Source of the DNA: Alphaproteobacteria bacterium
GTDB lineage: Bacteria > Pseudomonadota > Alphaproteobacteria > CAAHEQ01 > UBA3637
Direction of reading: 5' to 3'
Length of the DNA: 57,259 bases
NCBI GenBank assembly: GCA_017647405.1
Contig: JAGCKR010000061.1
Coordinates: 1 to 57,259, forward strand
The notes under the pieces were generated by a model. That model was not told the DNA's origin and made no database searches. It worked only from the letters and a program-made list of their open reading frames with translations. Each line of letters starts with the position of its first letter. The first letter of the stretch is position 1. Shown here piece by piece: positions 1-8,530 of the stretch. Both the position numbers and the translations under genes were made by a program.

Positions 1-435
1 CCCTACAAAAACTTACCAATATTATATATTCCTATACACTATCTCGTCTTTATAGTCATGCACTTGACGCTCGTCTTCTTCGTTTAGAACAACCGTCCGT
101 GCATCTGTTCTTCTCTCTTATTCACACTGTTTTCAACATCTTTTTCGCTTCGGTCTTTGTTAACTTTTTGTTAACCGTTTCCGTCGCGGTAGTTGTGAAT
201 ATATCAAAATAAACCCAACTTGTCAACACCTTTTTTAACTTTTTTTTATCTTTTTTAAAGACTGTTGATTTTAAAGCATTTTTTCTTGTTTTTAATTTCA
301 AACTTCAAAATCTGTTTTATCAAAGGGATAGTCAATTATATATCATAAAAGAAAATAATTTCCAATATTTTTATTATCAGAATATGATTCTTTATATATA
401 TAGTATACAAACAGATAAAATGAAGGATTTTTTTC
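1..435. other. Non-coding left edge
   Basis: No convincing gene lies here. On the minus strand, bases 1-190 form the leader downstream of a strong promoter (198-226), so a transcript runs out of the window to the left. The leader contains an inverted GTTAAC pair separated by five T. A stable RNA operon on that side would fit, but the gene itself is outside the window. Bases 227-435 are AT-rich and should hold the promoter of the Nudix gene; I could not fix its elements. Confidence 0.6.
198..226 (-). promoter_or_regulatory. Strong sigma70-type promoter, reading left
   Basis: On the minus strand TTGACA (221-226) is followed by a 17-base spacer and TATATT (198-203), which is close to the sigma70 consensus. 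It fires away from the Nudix gene and out of the window. Confidence 0.7.
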
Positions 436-954
436 ATGCATCCACTTCAAATTTTTAACTTTTGCCCCAAATGCGGTTCAAAAAACTTTCTCATCAATTC
501 CAATTATTCCAAAAAATGCTTAGATTGTTCCTTTGAATATTTTAAAAATCCCATTATAGGCGTTGCTGTTTTAGTTTACAACGAATCGGGAAAAATCCTT
601 TGTTTACAAAGAGAAAGAAATCCCGGCAAAGGACTTTTAGGCCTTCCCGGCGGATTCGTTGATTTAGGCGAATCGATTGAAGAGGCTGCTATCAGAGAAG
701 TTAAAGAAGAAACAGGGATTGAAATTGAAAACCTAAAACTTGTTGATAACATCCCAAATTCATATATTTATTCTGAAATGGAACAAGCGCCGTTAGACTT
801 TTATTTTACCGCAAATATAACAAAAAATGCGCTTCTCAAAGAACAAAAGGGCGAAACCAGCCATTTACGATTTGTTTCACCTAAAGAAATAAACCCCGAT
901 TCGTTTGCCATGGAATCGACTCGCATTTATTTAAAAAAACATATCTTAAAATAA
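436..954 (+). CDS. Zinc-ribbon Nudix hydrolase
   Basis: Likely hydrolyses a nucleoside diphosphate linked to another group, with Mg2+, in the cytoplasm; NAD(H), ADP-ribose or ADP-sugar are possible but the substrate is not shown. Residues 10-31 carry two CxxC pairs (C10/C13, C28/C31), a small zinc ribbon as in NudC-like proteins. The Nudix box at about 73-95 is complete, with GGFVDLGE followed by REVKEETGI, including the metal-binding glutamates. At 172 aa it has the length of a ribbon plus one Nudix domain and lacks the extra domain of true NADH pyrophosphatases. It stands alone before a terminator. Confidence 0.85.
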   Translation: MHPLQIFNFCPKCGSKNFLINSNYSKKCLDCSFEYFKNPIIGVAVLVYNESGKILCLQRERNPGKGLLGLPGGFVDLGESIEEAAIREVKEETGIEIENLKLVDNIPNSYIYSEMEQAPLDFYFTANITKNALLKEQKGETSHLRFVSPKEINPDSFAMESTRIYLKKHILK

Positions 955-955
955 G

Positions 956-984
956 AAAAAGGTGCTTTAAGAAAAGCACCTTTT
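956..984. terminator. Bidirectional terminator
   Basis: GGTGCTTT and AAAGCACC pair around an AAGA loop, flanked by A and T runs on both sides. It serves the Nudix gene and the convergent DUF2934-like gene. Confidence 0.8.
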
Positions 985-992
985 ATAAGCAA

Positions 993-1208
993 TTATTTTT
1001 TACAAGCGGTTTTCTTTTTACAAGTTTTAGTTGTTGTTTTTTTAGCAGCTGTTTTTGTAGAAGTTTTCTTTTCAGATTTTGGCTCACCAAAAAATTGAAC
1101 ATGCGCTTGCAACCAGAACTCTTCGCCTGATCCATCAGGGCAACCAGCTTTTTCCCATAAGAAATAAGCAGCCTCACGAATCATTTGTTCAGTTACTTGT
1201 TTTGTCAT
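993..1208 (-). CDS. DUF2934-like small protein with Lys/Thr tail
   Basis: A 71-aa protein. Residues about 5-35 (IREAAYFLWEKAGCPDGS, then a WLQAH segment) match the short DUF2934 pattern, a helical domain of unknown function common in alphaproteobacteria. The last 25 residues are a basic Lys/Thr/Ala repeat like histone H1-type tails, which suggests but does not prove nucleic-acid binding. The start at 1208 is chosen over an ATG 12 codons upstream because GGAGA lies 7 bases before it. Confidence 0.75.
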   Translation of the reverse strand: MTKQVTEQMIREAAYFLWEKAGCPDGSGEEFWLQAHVQFFGEPKSEKKTSTKTAAKKTTTKTCKKKTACKK

Positions 1209-1530
1209 TTTTAAGTCTCCACATTTCACATTTATATAATACACATTATTAAATTAGATAATCGAAGGGTTAAAGTCAAGTATTAAAATCACAAACGAAA
1301 TAAGGCTCGATACAAAAAAAATAAAAATCACTCAACATACTCATATTTCAAAAGAAAAATGAAAAACTTTATTTTTCGATCTATCTGATTTATTTTTTAA
1401 ATAAAACCCCACAGATTACTCAGAAATAGTCCTCATATCAAAGAATCATCTTACCCTATTCAACATCGTTCGTTTTTCGCTCACCACCCCTCACAAACGT
1501 TCTTCCCCACCCCAAATTTCGCATAAAAAA
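1209..1530. other. Intergenic, no gene seen
   Basis: AT-rich spacer between the DUF2934-like gene and the tRNA-Arg terminator. It should hold the promoter of the DUF2934-like gene. Neither strand shows an ORF with a ribosome site. Confidence 0.5.
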
Positions 1531-1554
1531 AGCCAGCTTGCGCTGACTTTTTTT
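1531..1554 (-). terminator. tRNA-Arg terminator
   Basis: On the minus strand AGTCAGC and GCTGGCT pair (one G-U) around a GCAA tetraloop, followed by a T run. Confidence 0.75.
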
Positions 1555-1557
1555 AAA

Positions 1558-1634
1558 TGGCGATCCTGGAGCGATTCGAACGCCCGACCCACAGCTTAGA
1601 AGGCTGTTGCTCTATCCAGCTGAGCTACAGGACC
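1558..1634 (-). tRNA. tRNA-Arg(TCT)
   Basis: A 77-nt cloverleaf read on the minus strand. The acceptor stem GGTCCTG pairs with CAGGATC, the anticodon loop CTTCTAA sits between ACAGC and GCTGT, the T-loop is TTCGAAT, and the 3' CCA is encoded. Anticodon TCT reads AGA/AGG. The gene is followed at once by its own terminator. Confidence 0.95.
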
Positions 1635-1701
1635 ATGGTTTATTCTTATACAAAAAATTATTTATCTTGTCAAGAAAAAAGAAGCATTTTTTCTTTTTAT
1701 C

Positions 1702-2433
1702 TTATAAATAATCATCTAAAGCCATTCCAATTCTTAAAATTGCATCAGCCTGATCCGTATACCCCTCTCCATTTTCTTTATGCAACACAAACGGATTTTT
1801 GAGCTCAAATGGTTTTTTCGATCCTAAAAATCCTCTAACAATCACGCGTTTAGCAGGCGTTTTTAAATCTTTTACAAGAGGTATCACCTGAATACCACCC
1901 AATGCCGTTTTTTGAAAAGCAGATAAAATTTCAGGGATCGCATCTGCACGATGAATAAGTGTTAAACTTCCTTTAGCTTTCACATATTTGGCACAAGCAC
2001 GAATCCATTTCTCAATGGATTCCGTTTCATGAAATGCTTTTCTCTGCTCTTCATTATCACGTCCTCGCCCATTTGCATAAAAAGGAGGATTTGTAACAAC
2101 ATGATCAAATTGCAATCCCTTTAACACTTCATTTTTCTTTAAAATATCAGCCAAAAGAAATTCCACAGTTGCATTATTTAATAAATTATTTTCGTTGGCC
2201 AGCATAATCAAATCATCTTGAATATCCACCCCTGTAAGGTTCAAATTTTTCACACGCGCTTGTAAACAAAATGAAACCACTCCACCGGCACAACCCACAT
2301 CTAAAACCGACTGCCCTGATTTTGCTAACACACCGGAAGCAAGTAACACTGAATCAGACGTTGCTCGATATCCAGCAACAGACTGTTTTAATCTAACCTT
2401 TCCACCCAAAAAATTATCTATTGAAACTTTCAT
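1702..2433 (-). CDS. TrmN6-like tRNA/rRNA methyltransferase
   Basis: A 243-aa class I SAM-dependent N6-adenine methyltransferase resembling tRNA1(Val) A37 methylase (TrmN6/YfiC). SAM motif I is VLDVGCAGG at about 43-51, motif II ends in an acidic residue at GVD (68-70), and the catalytic NPPF is at 115-118, typical of methylation of an exocyclic adenine amine. The N-terminal segment with YRATSDSVLLA is characteristic of this family. The start at 2433 has GGAG about 12 bases upstream; the in-frame extension upstream is not protein-like. It is divergent from a small lipoprotein gene. Confidence 0.85.
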   Translation of the reverse strand: MKVSIDNFLGGKVRLKQSVAGYRATSDSVLLASGVLAKSGQSVLDVGCAGGVVSFCLQARVKNLNLTGVDIQDDLIMLANENNLLNNATVEFLLADILKKNEVLKGLQFDHVVTNPPFYANGRGRDNEEQRKAFHETESIEKWIRACAKYVKAKGSLTLIHRADAIPEILSAFQKTALGGIQVIPLVKDLKTPAKRVIVRGFLGSKKPFELKNPFVLHKENGEGYTDQADAILRIGMALDDYL

Positions 2434-2554
2434 AATTTTTAGTATACTCCAATTAGAGATAAAAAACAAGGAGTTCTCGAAAAAAAGGCTTTTTTGTTGA
2501 CTTTTAACTCTTTTTCGGATAGCTTCGCTCAAATCAAATGAATGAGAGGAACTT

Positions 2555-2857
2555 ATGAATAACACACTTTATAAATTATTAGCCCTTGGGTCAGTTTTTA
2601 CATTATCAGCATGCAATCACAATAAACCAAACAATTCTTTACGAGTTACAAACACATACTCTCTTCAATCCTGCGATAAAGAAAACAGAGCTTATTTTGT
2701 TGAAATGCAAAATAAAGAATCTCATTACACGGGATTTATTCAAACCGGAAATGAAGAACGAATTCCAGAAACAGAAAAAAAATTCAAAATTGGTACACAC
2801 ACAACCATTGATATAGCCAGAGCGCATTTTGATGGATTTTTTAATACTTATGAGTAA
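2555..2857 (+). CDS. Small lipoprotein of unknown function
   Basis: A 100-aa protein with a lipoprotein signal: a short charged N-terminus, hydrophobic residues about 7-16 and lipobox LSAC with the modified cysteine at 20. The mature part is hydrophilic and matches no family I know. A GAGGAA ribosome site precedes the ATG. It lies between the divergent methyltransferase and tRNA-Ala. Location is predicted at the cell envelope; no function is assigned. Confidence 0.75.
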   Translation: MNNTLYKLLALGSVFTLSACNHNKPNNSLRVTNTYSLQSCDKENRAYFVEMQNKESHYTGFIQTGNEERIPETEKKFKIGTHTTIDIARAHFDGFFNTYE

Positions 2858-2892
2858 AAAACGAATTTTTTTTAGTTTTTTTAATTTTTTTG

Positions 2893-2921
2893 TTGCAATT
2901 ATAAAAAAAAGAGGGTATAGT
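2893..2921 (+). promoter_or_regulatory. tRNA-Ala promoter
   Basis: TTGCAA (2893-2898), a 17-base spacer and TATAGT (2916-2921), ending 13 bases before the tRNA 5' end. Confidence 0.65.
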
Positions 2922-2934
2922 ATCCTCATCCCTT

Positions 2935-3010
2935 GGGGATATAGCTCAGTTGGTAGAGCGCTGCAATGGCATTGCAGAGGTCAGGAGTTCGACCCTCCTT
3001 ATCTCCACCA
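2935..3010 (+). tRNA. tRNA-Ala(GGC), integration target of the island
   Basis: A 76-nt cloverleaf. The acceptor GGGGATA pairs with TATCTCC (one G-U), the anticodon stem is CTGCA/TGCAG with loop ATGGCAT, the T-loop is TTCGACC, and CCA is encoded. Anticodon GGC reads GCC/GCT. Its last 17 bases and one more recur at 29910-29927, so this is the attachment target of the adjacent integrase. The tRNA remains intact. Confidence 0.96.
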
Positions 3011-3011
3011 A
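2994..3011 (+). repeat. attL, 18-bp direct repeat
   Basis: CCTCCTTATCTCCACCAA, the 3' end of tRNA-Ala plus one base, is identical to 29910-29927. A direct repeat of a tRNA 3' end with an integrase gene inside is the standard sign of tRNA-targeted integration. Confidence 0.9.
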
Positions 3012-3014
3012 TTA

Positions 3015-3047
3015 CCTCTTAAGCTTTTGGCTTTAAGAGGTTTTTTT
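3015..3047 (+). terminator. Island-borne terminator after tRNA-Ala
   Basis: CCTCTTAAGC pairs with GCTTTAAGAGG (one bulge), followed by seven T. It lies just inside attL, so the island supplies the tRNA with a new terminator. The probable original is at 29931. Confidence 0.75.
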
Positions 3048-3153
3048 ATGCTTATTTTTCAGTAATTTCTGCTTTCCGTCACTGTTGCACGTCACTTTGC
3101 CCGATAAAGACATTTAACCCCTACTCTATCTTCAAGACTTTTCTTCATTTTTA

Positions 3154-3202
3154 CCCGAACGGATTTGTAAGATTTTGATGACTTATGCCCGATTGGATTT
3201 TG
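3154..3202. repeat. Arm-type motif pair near attL
   Basis: CCCGAACGGATTTG (3154-3167) and TGCCCGATTGGATTTTG (3186-3202). The second recurs exactly at 29675-29691 near attR, and a related CCCGAATCGGATTCG is at 6641-6655. Candidate integrase arm or excisionase sites; this is an inference from position and repetition. Confidence 0.5.
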
Positions 3203-3254
3203 GGATTTTCCCCGAACTTTAAGACATTGAACGAATTTTTCAAATTTCTGTCCT

Positions 3255-3677
3255 CTAATAGTTCTTTAATAATCGTTTTGTAATAAGAGTGTGTCCTTCT
3301 TCGTAAAGAGCATCAAGTCTTTGATGGTTAGTTTCTGCTTCGCTGAGTTCACTGATTGATTTGATTAAAGAATGTAATGCATCTATGGATGGATGCCTGC
3401 GTTCGGATAATATCATGCCATAATAATACTTGTTTTTGTTTAAAAACTGTTCAGAAAACTCATATTGAGTATTAATATACCCCAAATCCTTTAAGTGATT
3501 AAAGACCTTGATTAAATAATCTGTATCAGGGTGTTGTGGGAGTTCTTCTGTGGGTTCGGTTTGTTCATCTGCTGGTTTAGGTTGCTCTATTGGTTCTTCT
3601 TTTAGACCTTTTTTCTCAATAATTTGAGTTCTTATTTTTGCTAATAATTCATCTAATTTTTGTATAGTTGTATTCAT
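3255..3677 (-). CDS. DUF6626-like HTH-type protein, possible regulator
   Basis: A 140-aa protein. The N-terminal third is a predicted helix followed by a Pro/Glu/Thr linker. Residues about 60-125 (LGYINTQYEFSEQFLNKN, then ILSERRHPSIDAL) resemble the compact helical DUF6626/Cro-like domain found in alphaproteobacterial mobile DNA. It is the first gene inside attL and lies downstream of int on the same strand, a place where excisionases or integrase regulators are often found. The start at 3677 has AAGGA 6 bases upstream; the ATG at 3683 would abut it. Function not proven. Confidence 0.65.
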   Translation of the reverse strand: MNTTIQKLDELLAKIRTQIIEKKGLKEEPIEQPKPADEQTEPTEELPQHPDTDYLIKVFNHLKDLGYINTQYEFSEQFLNKNKYYYGMILSERRHPSIDALHSLIKSISELSEAETNHQRLDALYEEGHTLITKRLLKNY

Positions 3678-3752
3678 GTTCATTCCTTTGGTTATATATG
3701 ATTTATTTATGGAATGAATACAAAAAAACTCTGCTTTCACAGAGTCTTTAGA

Positions 3753-5516
3753 TTAAATAATTGATTTTGGATCTTTGAAATAAAAACTTGTTCGTATCAT
3801 TTTCTTAAACTCCTTTAATTCTTTGGATAATGGATAAGATATTTTAGATAATTCCTCTAACATGACTTTAATGTCTTTTGTTTTACCATACAATCTTTGA
3901 CCTATTCCTCTATCTGCCCAACCACAAAGTGCATTTTGGTATTCAGCAGGAATTCTTTTTTCAACAGCCTTTGTTTCAAATGTATGTCTGAACGAGTGAA
4001 ACACTTTGTCAGGACTGGATAAATTAATGCTATCTAAATAGTGTCCAAACCAGTGTTGAACTGCTGTTCCATATCCATTATGATTAGAGTGGTTAAGACC
4101 AAATAATTTATTTTTTTTAGATCTTCTTTGAAAATCAACATATCTTAAAAATCCTAAATCTATTATAACTGGATGAATGGGAATAATACGTTCTGATGTT
4201 TTGTTTTTAACTGATTTATCCTTTCCTTGTGGATTAATTGAAATACAAGGAATCCCTTTTTTACTGACAATGTCTGTTACATCTAATTGGCAAATTTCAT
4301 TCAACCTACATCCATGATATAAAGCAATTAATGGAACCCAAAATCTAGCTTGTTCTTTTCTCATACAAGGGTTAGCATAGGTTTGGGGATTAAATATTTT
4401 ATGGAGTTCATTGTGTTCAAAAGGAGCTCTTTTTGCTCTTTCAATATTAATTGGATGATCAATGTAATCATTCATGTTGTTTTCAATAATATCTTCTCGA
4501 ACAGCATATCTCATAAAATTTGTAAAAACATTTAGATATCCTTTAATAGTGCCTTTTGCCAAAACTTTGCTTTCTGATTTTGTTAAAATATCTTTTATTT
4601 TTTTCCCACTTGCTACAGCATTATGCCATTGCCTTGGAACTTGATATATTTTCTCACTTAATTTACGGCAATCGTGTTTTGTAACCTCTTCAATATACTC
4701 TCTATCCATAATTAAAAAGCATAATTTAATCCCTAAATACATGGTGTGTAATCTTTGATCTTCTAAACCTTTTAAGTTCTTCTTATACTGTGCATACTTT
4801 TTAAAAAACTTTTCCCAAGATGTTTTGGCCATTGATTTGGTCAGACGTTCTGTGGTCTTCATCTCATCATAACTCTTTAAAAGAGTTTTAACCTTGGGAT
4901 TGCTTGGGTTATAAGGTTTGTCTTGTTTGATGGCATTAATGCTTTTTTCCGCATATCTTTCCAATGCAGAAACATGATTGCCAAAACTTTTGAACCATTC
5001 ATAACCATCTTTTGCTTTGTCTTCTAAACCCAGTTCAATCTCTTTTTCTTTTAACTTGGTATAGGTTGTTCTTAATGTAATATTGGCTTGTGAGTTTTCA
5101 ACCAAACTTCTTAAATAGTCCAATATCATTTGAACCATCAATTCTTTTCTTTGTTCTGTGGGTAGTTTGATGTCTTCAATGGTTTTCTTGCCTTCTACAA
5201 TATTTTCAGCATTTTCTTCCAAAAAGTATTGAATTTGACTAAGTCTTGCCAGCAAGATTTTATCAACATCATTTTCATCTAAAATGACTTTGTTTTCTTT
5301 GTTTAGTTTCATAATGATTTCCTCAAATACATCCAAAAATGTTTGTAAATGAGCAATTTCTGTTCGCCATCTGGCAACGGCAGTCTTGTAATCAGAAGTA
5401 TCTAATGAATAGCCTATCTCTTTACATTTAGCGATTGTCCAATACTTCCTTGGAAGCCCAACCCTAAAATAAAAAGCACGACCTTTGACAATAAGTCCTG
5501 GATATCTTTGAACCAT
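3753..5516 (-). CDS. int: Tyrosine integrase of the island
   Basis: A 587-aa site-specific recombinase expected to cut and rejoin at tRNA-Ala by a 3'-phosphotyrosine link. The N-terminus (about 5-60) resembles the DUF6538-type arm-binding region, a helical core-binding domain covers about 210-350, and the catalytic domain is at about 365-560. Catalytic residues: R404 (HGCRLNEI), H507/R510 (HSFRHTF), W533 in the second His/Trp position, and nucleophile Y543 (RLYGK); K439 is a candidate for the beta-strand lysine. AAGGAGA precedes the ATG by 6 bases. The location near attL and the matching att repeats support the assignment. Confidence 0.93.
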   Translation of the reverse strand: MVQRYPGLIVKGRAFYFRVGLPRKYWTIAKCKEIGYSLDTSDYKTAVARWRTEIAHLQTFLDVFEEIIMKLNKENKVILDENDVDKILLARLSQIQYFLEENAENIVEGKKTIEDIKLPTEQRKELMVQMILDYLRSLVENSQANITLRTTYTKLKEKEIELGLEDKAKDGYEWFKSFGNHVSALERYAEKSINAIKQDKPYNPSNPKVKTLLKSYDEMKTTERLTKSMAKTSWEKFFKKYAQYKKNLKGLEDQRLHTMYLGIKLCFLIMDREYIEEVTKHDCRKLSEKIYQVPRQWHNAVASGKKIKDILTKSESKVLAKGTIKGYLNVFTNFMRYAVREDIIENNMNDYIDHPINIERAKRAPFEHNELHKIFNPQTYANPCMRKEQARFWVPLIALYHGCRLNEICQLDVTDIVSKKGIPCISINPQGKDKSVKNKTSERIIPIHPVIIDLGFLRYVDFQRRSKKNKLFGLNHSNHNGYGTAVQHWFGHYLDSINLSSPDKVFHSFRHTFETKAVEKRIPAEYQNALCGWADRGIGQRLYGKTKDIKVMLEELSKISYPLSKELKEFKKMIRTSFYFKDPKSII

Positions 5517-5601
5517 AAGTAGTCTCCTTATGTCATTAGAATATCGTACTTTTTCTTATCCGTCCGTCAAAATCTGAACAGAAATTGCTTTTTTTTAGTG
5601 T

Positions 5602-5781
5602 TTATTGTACTTCAAGCATTTTACTAATGTGCTTTGAAAGTGTTGAAATATTCCAAGAAGGGTTTTCTGCTTCTTCACTTCCATAATTTTCATTAACCCA
5701 ATTGTATATGATGTCTTGAATTATTTGGGGTGTCATCGAATTTTTTGTGTTTTTTTCTTCTTGACGAATGTTTTTTGTCAC
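5602..5781 (-). CDS. Small hypothetical protein, GTG start
   Basis: A 59-aa ORF starting with GTG at 5781, with AAAGGA 7 bases upstream. The protein is charged at the N-terminus, has a Met-Thr-Pro start-like point at residue 16, and ends in a predicted helix (ISTLSKHISKMLEV). It reads the same way as its neighbours int and 5861-6391. The good ribosome site, amphipathic helices and island context make it probably real. I recognise no family. Confidence 0.55.
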   Translation of the reverse strand: MTKNIRQEEKNTKNSMTPQIIQDIIYNWVNENYGSEEAENPSWNISTLSKHISKMLEVQ

Positions 5782-5860
5782 GATATAATCCTTTCTGTAA
5801 TTTAAGTTTTACATTCGGATAGTCATAAGAGTTGCCGCTCTTATAACTATCCACTTTTTT

Positions 5861-6391
5861 TTAAGCTTTTGGTAAATGTTTTGCAGCTTCTTCTATGGCT
5901 TGTTTTTCTGCAAGAAATTGTGCAGCCTTTTCAAGTTTTTCTTTTTCTCTTTTGTCTTTTTTCTTTTGATTATTTTTCTCCTTATTCTCTTTTTTCCTTT
6001 TAACTTCATTTTCACAGAAGGTTTCAATCTGCGTATCTAAAATCCCTTTTGACACTGCCTCATAGAACTTGGTTAAAAAAGCAATCTTTTGATCCAAAGG
6101 TAATAATTGGCATGAGCATCTGTAAATTCTTTTGCCTCCCAACCGGACTGAAAAAACAGAGAGATTCTTTTTCTCATCCAAGTCAATTAATAACTTGTTC
6201 ATTTGATTACTTTTATCCCAACTGTTGTCTCTGAAATTTTTGATGTTTAAGGTAATCAAATCCAAAATTCGTTGCTTACAACTGCCTTTGGATAATAAGC
6301 CTTCATCCTTTTGAGTTTCTAATCGGGTAATACCAAACGAAGACATAAAATCTTCAATGTTTAAAGTATTAATAGTTGCTGTTTCTACCAT
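5861..6391 (-). CDS. Hypothetical protein with charged coiled-coil tail
   Basis: A 176-aa protein that matches no family I know. Residues about 1-110 form a globular region with a paired-Cys CSC at about 92-94. Residues about 128-165 are almost entirely Lys/Glu/Asn and should be a long charged helix or coiled coil. AAAGGA lies 7 bases before the ATG. It is the distal gene of a minus-strand run leading toward int and might be transcribed with it. No membrane segment or signal peptide is visible. Confidence 0.65.
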   Translation of the reverse strand: MVETATINTLNIEDFMSSFGITRLETQKDEGLLSKGSCKQRILDLITLNIKNFRDNSWDKSNQMNKLLIDLDEKKNLSVFSVRLGGKRIYRCSCQLLPLDQKIAFLTKFYEAVSKGILDTQIETFCENEVKRKKENKEKNNQKKKDKREKEKLEKAAQFLAEKQAIEEAAKHLPKA

Positions 6392-6720
6392 AATTAAATC
6401 CTTTCATTTTAATGTTAAATCCCAAACAAGACCATCTTGCTTGATGATGTTTTTAAAACTACAAAGATTTTATTTCTTGACAAGAGCCTTGTTTAGACAA
6501 AACTCTGTTTTTTGTCCATATGGAAGCAAATGACGACATTTGACGACATTTGACTACAATTTTTTTTGCATTTCATTGTTTGCTTTTGGTTCAATTTTGA
6601 ATAATTTTCCAAATAAATTTATAAAATCATCCAAAATCTACCCGAATCGGATTCGTTTTCATTCCAGTTTTTAATCATAGATGAATAAATACTTTTATAA
6701 TTAACTATAAGGATTAAAAC
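6392..6720. other. Divergent intergenic region
   Basis: Separates the minus-strand integrase-side genes from the plus-strand ankyrin pair and should hold both promoters. It contains a short direct repeat of TGACGACATT (about 6530-6550) and CCCGAATCGGATTCG at 6641-6655, an almost palindromic member of the motif family found at the island ends. AAGGA precedes the 6721 start. No gene seen. Confidence 0.45.
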
Positions 6721-7182
6721 ATGGAATTAGAACCAATTATTATTAATAAAAACTTCTATCCTATCCCAGAGGATTTAGAAACTTTAAAAGAATTAGAAAA
6801 ACTGATGACCTATATCAATCAACCGATTAACAGTAAATTATCCAGTTTGTTGCAGGTCTTATGTGCCACAACAACAAATCCAAAAATGGTTGAATATCTA
6901 TTAAAACAAGGAGCAAATCCATACTATATGGATATCAATGGGAAAACGGCTTATGATTATGCTTTGGAAAATAAGTTCCATTTAAAAGACTGGTTCTTCA
7001 TCTTATTAAACCAATATCAAGGTCATTTTAAAGCAAGGGATGTGTCCGAAAGAAACGAGTTTATCTTTTCTATTATTCAATCTGAAATCATCAAACATGA
7101 AATCTTAAAACTTGAAGCCCAAGAACAATTATTAAAAGATTTAGATGACTTGGAAGCAAAGGAATTACCCTATGATGAATAA
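6721..7182 (+). CDS. Ankyrin-repeat protein 1
   Basis: A 153-aa protein. Residues about 35-80 form ankyrin-type units (VEYLLKQGANPYYMDINGK, then TAYDYALENK). The C-terminal third is helical and rich in Glu/Leu/Lys, possibly a coiled coil. It probably mediates protein binding in the cytoplasm; the partner is unknown. It overlaps the next ankyrin gene by 11 bases, so the two are translationally coupled. A second ankyrin pair lies at 21467-22427 in the same island. Confidence 0.75.
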   Translation: MELEPIIINKNFYPIPEDLETLKELEKLMTYINQPINSKLSSLLQVLCATTTNPKMVEYLLKQGANPYYMDINGKTAYDYALENKFHLKDWFFILLNQYQGHFKARDVSERNEFIFSIIQSEIIKHEILKLEAQEQLLKDLDDLEAKELPYDE

Positions 7183-7447
7183 AAATAACTATTTTATTGA
7201 TGATATTGATGATTTAAAAGAAATATTGTCTGATGTAGATGACATCAATGCCCCTGTTAATAAAAATCTGGCAACCTTATTGCATCTTTGTTGTATTATG
7301 AGTTGTGATACAGCCCCGATTGAATACTTGTTAGAAAAAGGAGCAAATCCTCATATCAAAGACAAGTTTGGCTTAACTGCTTTTGATTATGCCATCCGAA
7401 ACCCCAACCAATGGGCAAGAATTCTAAATTATATTGTATTAAAATAA
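7172..7447 (+). CDS. Ankyrin-repeat protein 2
   Basis: A 91-aa protein with one or two ankyrin units at about 28-75 (LHLCCIM, then IEYLLEKGANPHIKDKFGL and TAFDYAIRN). The start at 7172 is preferred because AAGGA lies about 8 bases upstream inside the previous gene; an adjacent ATG at 7175 is also possible. It is similar to the C-terminal part of ankyrin protein 1 and probably arose by duplication. It ends at a terminator shared with the convergent winged-helix gene. Confidence 0.72.
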   Translation: MMNKNNYFIDDIDDLKEILSDVDDINAPVNKNLATLLHLCCIMSCDTAPIEYLLEKGANPHIKDKFGLTAFDYAIRNPNQWARILNYIVLK

Positions 7448-7473
7448 AAGGACTGAGTTCATCAGTCCTTTTT
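7448..7473. terminator. Bidirectional terminator overlapping a stop codon
   Basis: AAGGACTGA and TCAGTCCTT pair around GTTCA with A and T runs on each side. The minus-strand stop codon (7462-7464) is part of the stem. Confidence 0.75.
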
Positions 7474-8010
7474 CTCATTCTCTTGTATTGCTTTTTCTAA
7501 TTCTTCTTGTGATATCCCATTTTTATAAAATAAGTTCTCTAACTTTGTTGTTCTGTTTTCCAACTTGGTAATTCTTTCTTCTAATTCCTTTACTTTTCTT
7601 GTCAGTTCCTCATTTGTTAAGGTTAAATCTGTTTTCTCTGACACTAATGAATTAACTCTTCCCTCTGTATAGGTTAACTGTTCTTGCAGATATTGGTTTT
7701 CATTAACTGCTGTATCTCTTTCTGATTTTAACACCTTCTTATCTACATTAGTCATATCAAGACACAATCTTTTATATTCCTTACCTGTTAAAGACAAAAC
7801 TCGTCTTCCTTTTTTATCTATTTCCTTATAAAGGTATCCATCCCTTATCAAGTCATTAATAAATGTTTTTGCTGTATTCACTGTCAAACCAATTGCCTCT
7901 GCAATGAACTCATTATTGGCAAAAAAGGCATAGTTATTACGGGTCTTAAAGCATATATACTCTAACATATATCGTTTGGTTATTGACAATTCTGATTTTG
8001 ATTTACTCAT
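7462..8010 (-). CDS. Winged-helix protein with long coiled coil
   Basis: A 182-aa protein. Residues 1-75 look like a winged helix-turn-helix: SITKRYMLEYICF, then NEFIAEAIGLTVNTAKTFIN as the HTH, then YLYKEIDKKGRRVLSLT as the wing. This layout occurs in plasmid and phage replication or partition proteins and in MarR-like regulators. Residues about 95-175 form a Leu-heptad coiled coil for oligomerisation. A short SD (AGGAG) precedes the ATG. Its upstream region (8046-8290) is a set of phased repeats, so it probably binds there, as an autoregulator or as part of an origin (inference). Confidence 0.7.
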   Translation of the reverse strand: MSKSKSELSITKRYMLEYICFKTRNNYAFFANNEFIAEAIGLTVNTAKTFINDLIRDGYLYKEIDKKGRRVLSLTGKEYKRLCLDMTNVDKKVLKSERDTAVNENQYLQEQLTYTEGRVNSLVSEKTDLTLTNEELTRKVKELEERITKLENRTTKLENLFYKNGISQEELEKAIQENEKKD

Positions 8011-8045
8011 CTTAAACTCCTGTTTTATTCATTACAGGGGTATTT

Positions 8046-8290
8046 ATTCGGGTAAATATCCAAATTTTCGTTTGAACAAAAAAATATTCGGGATATTGTT
8101 ATGTTCGGCATTTTAAGCCTTGGAGACTCTTATGTTCAGGACGTTAAAAAATGGAGGCTGTTATGTTCAACCCGAGGACCGATATGTTCTTTGCCGAAGA
8201 TGGTTATTCTCAGTTCGGGAGGCTGTTATGTTCGCCTTATTTCTCTAAACCCCTTGTATTCATTGGTGTTCAGGGGTGTTTTTGTTCGCT
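8046..8290. repeat. Iteron-like array: TATGTTC and TTCGGG motifs
   Basis: TATGTTC occurs at 8100, 8131, 8162, 8183 and 8227, with start-to-start distances of 31, 31, 21 and 44, near whole helical turns. ATTCGGG occurs at 8046 and 8086, TTCGGG again at about 8214, and looser GTTC copies at about 8266 and 8284. The open frame at 8101-8376 mostly translates these repeats and has no ribosome site, so I do not call it a gene. Candidate iterons of an origin, or operators of the winged-helix gene. Confidence 0.5.
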
Positions 8291-8530
8291 ATAATAGTAC
8301 TTATAATAGAAATAAAAAAGGATATATTATAATAAGTCAAAATAAAGACATTAGACCTCTTTTTTCTTTGGATTAAACCAGCAAAGGAATGTAATGGATG
8401 TTAAACTAATAAATCCAACTGCCTGAGGCCATTAGACCAGATCAAATATAAATGGGAAAAGCAACTGCTCGTGGGTAGCAAGTGGTTTTGTGTGGGGTGT
8501 TTGCTTTTGGGGGAAGTTGAACATTACTAC

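Noticed and set aside
6525-6560. CRISPR-like short repeats (TGACGACATT)
   Set aside because: Only two adjacent copies with no spacer structure and no cas gene.
8101-8376. 91-aa ORF on the plus strand
   Set aside because: It mostly translates the TATGTTC/TTCGGG repeats, has no ribosome site, and has no recognisable domain.
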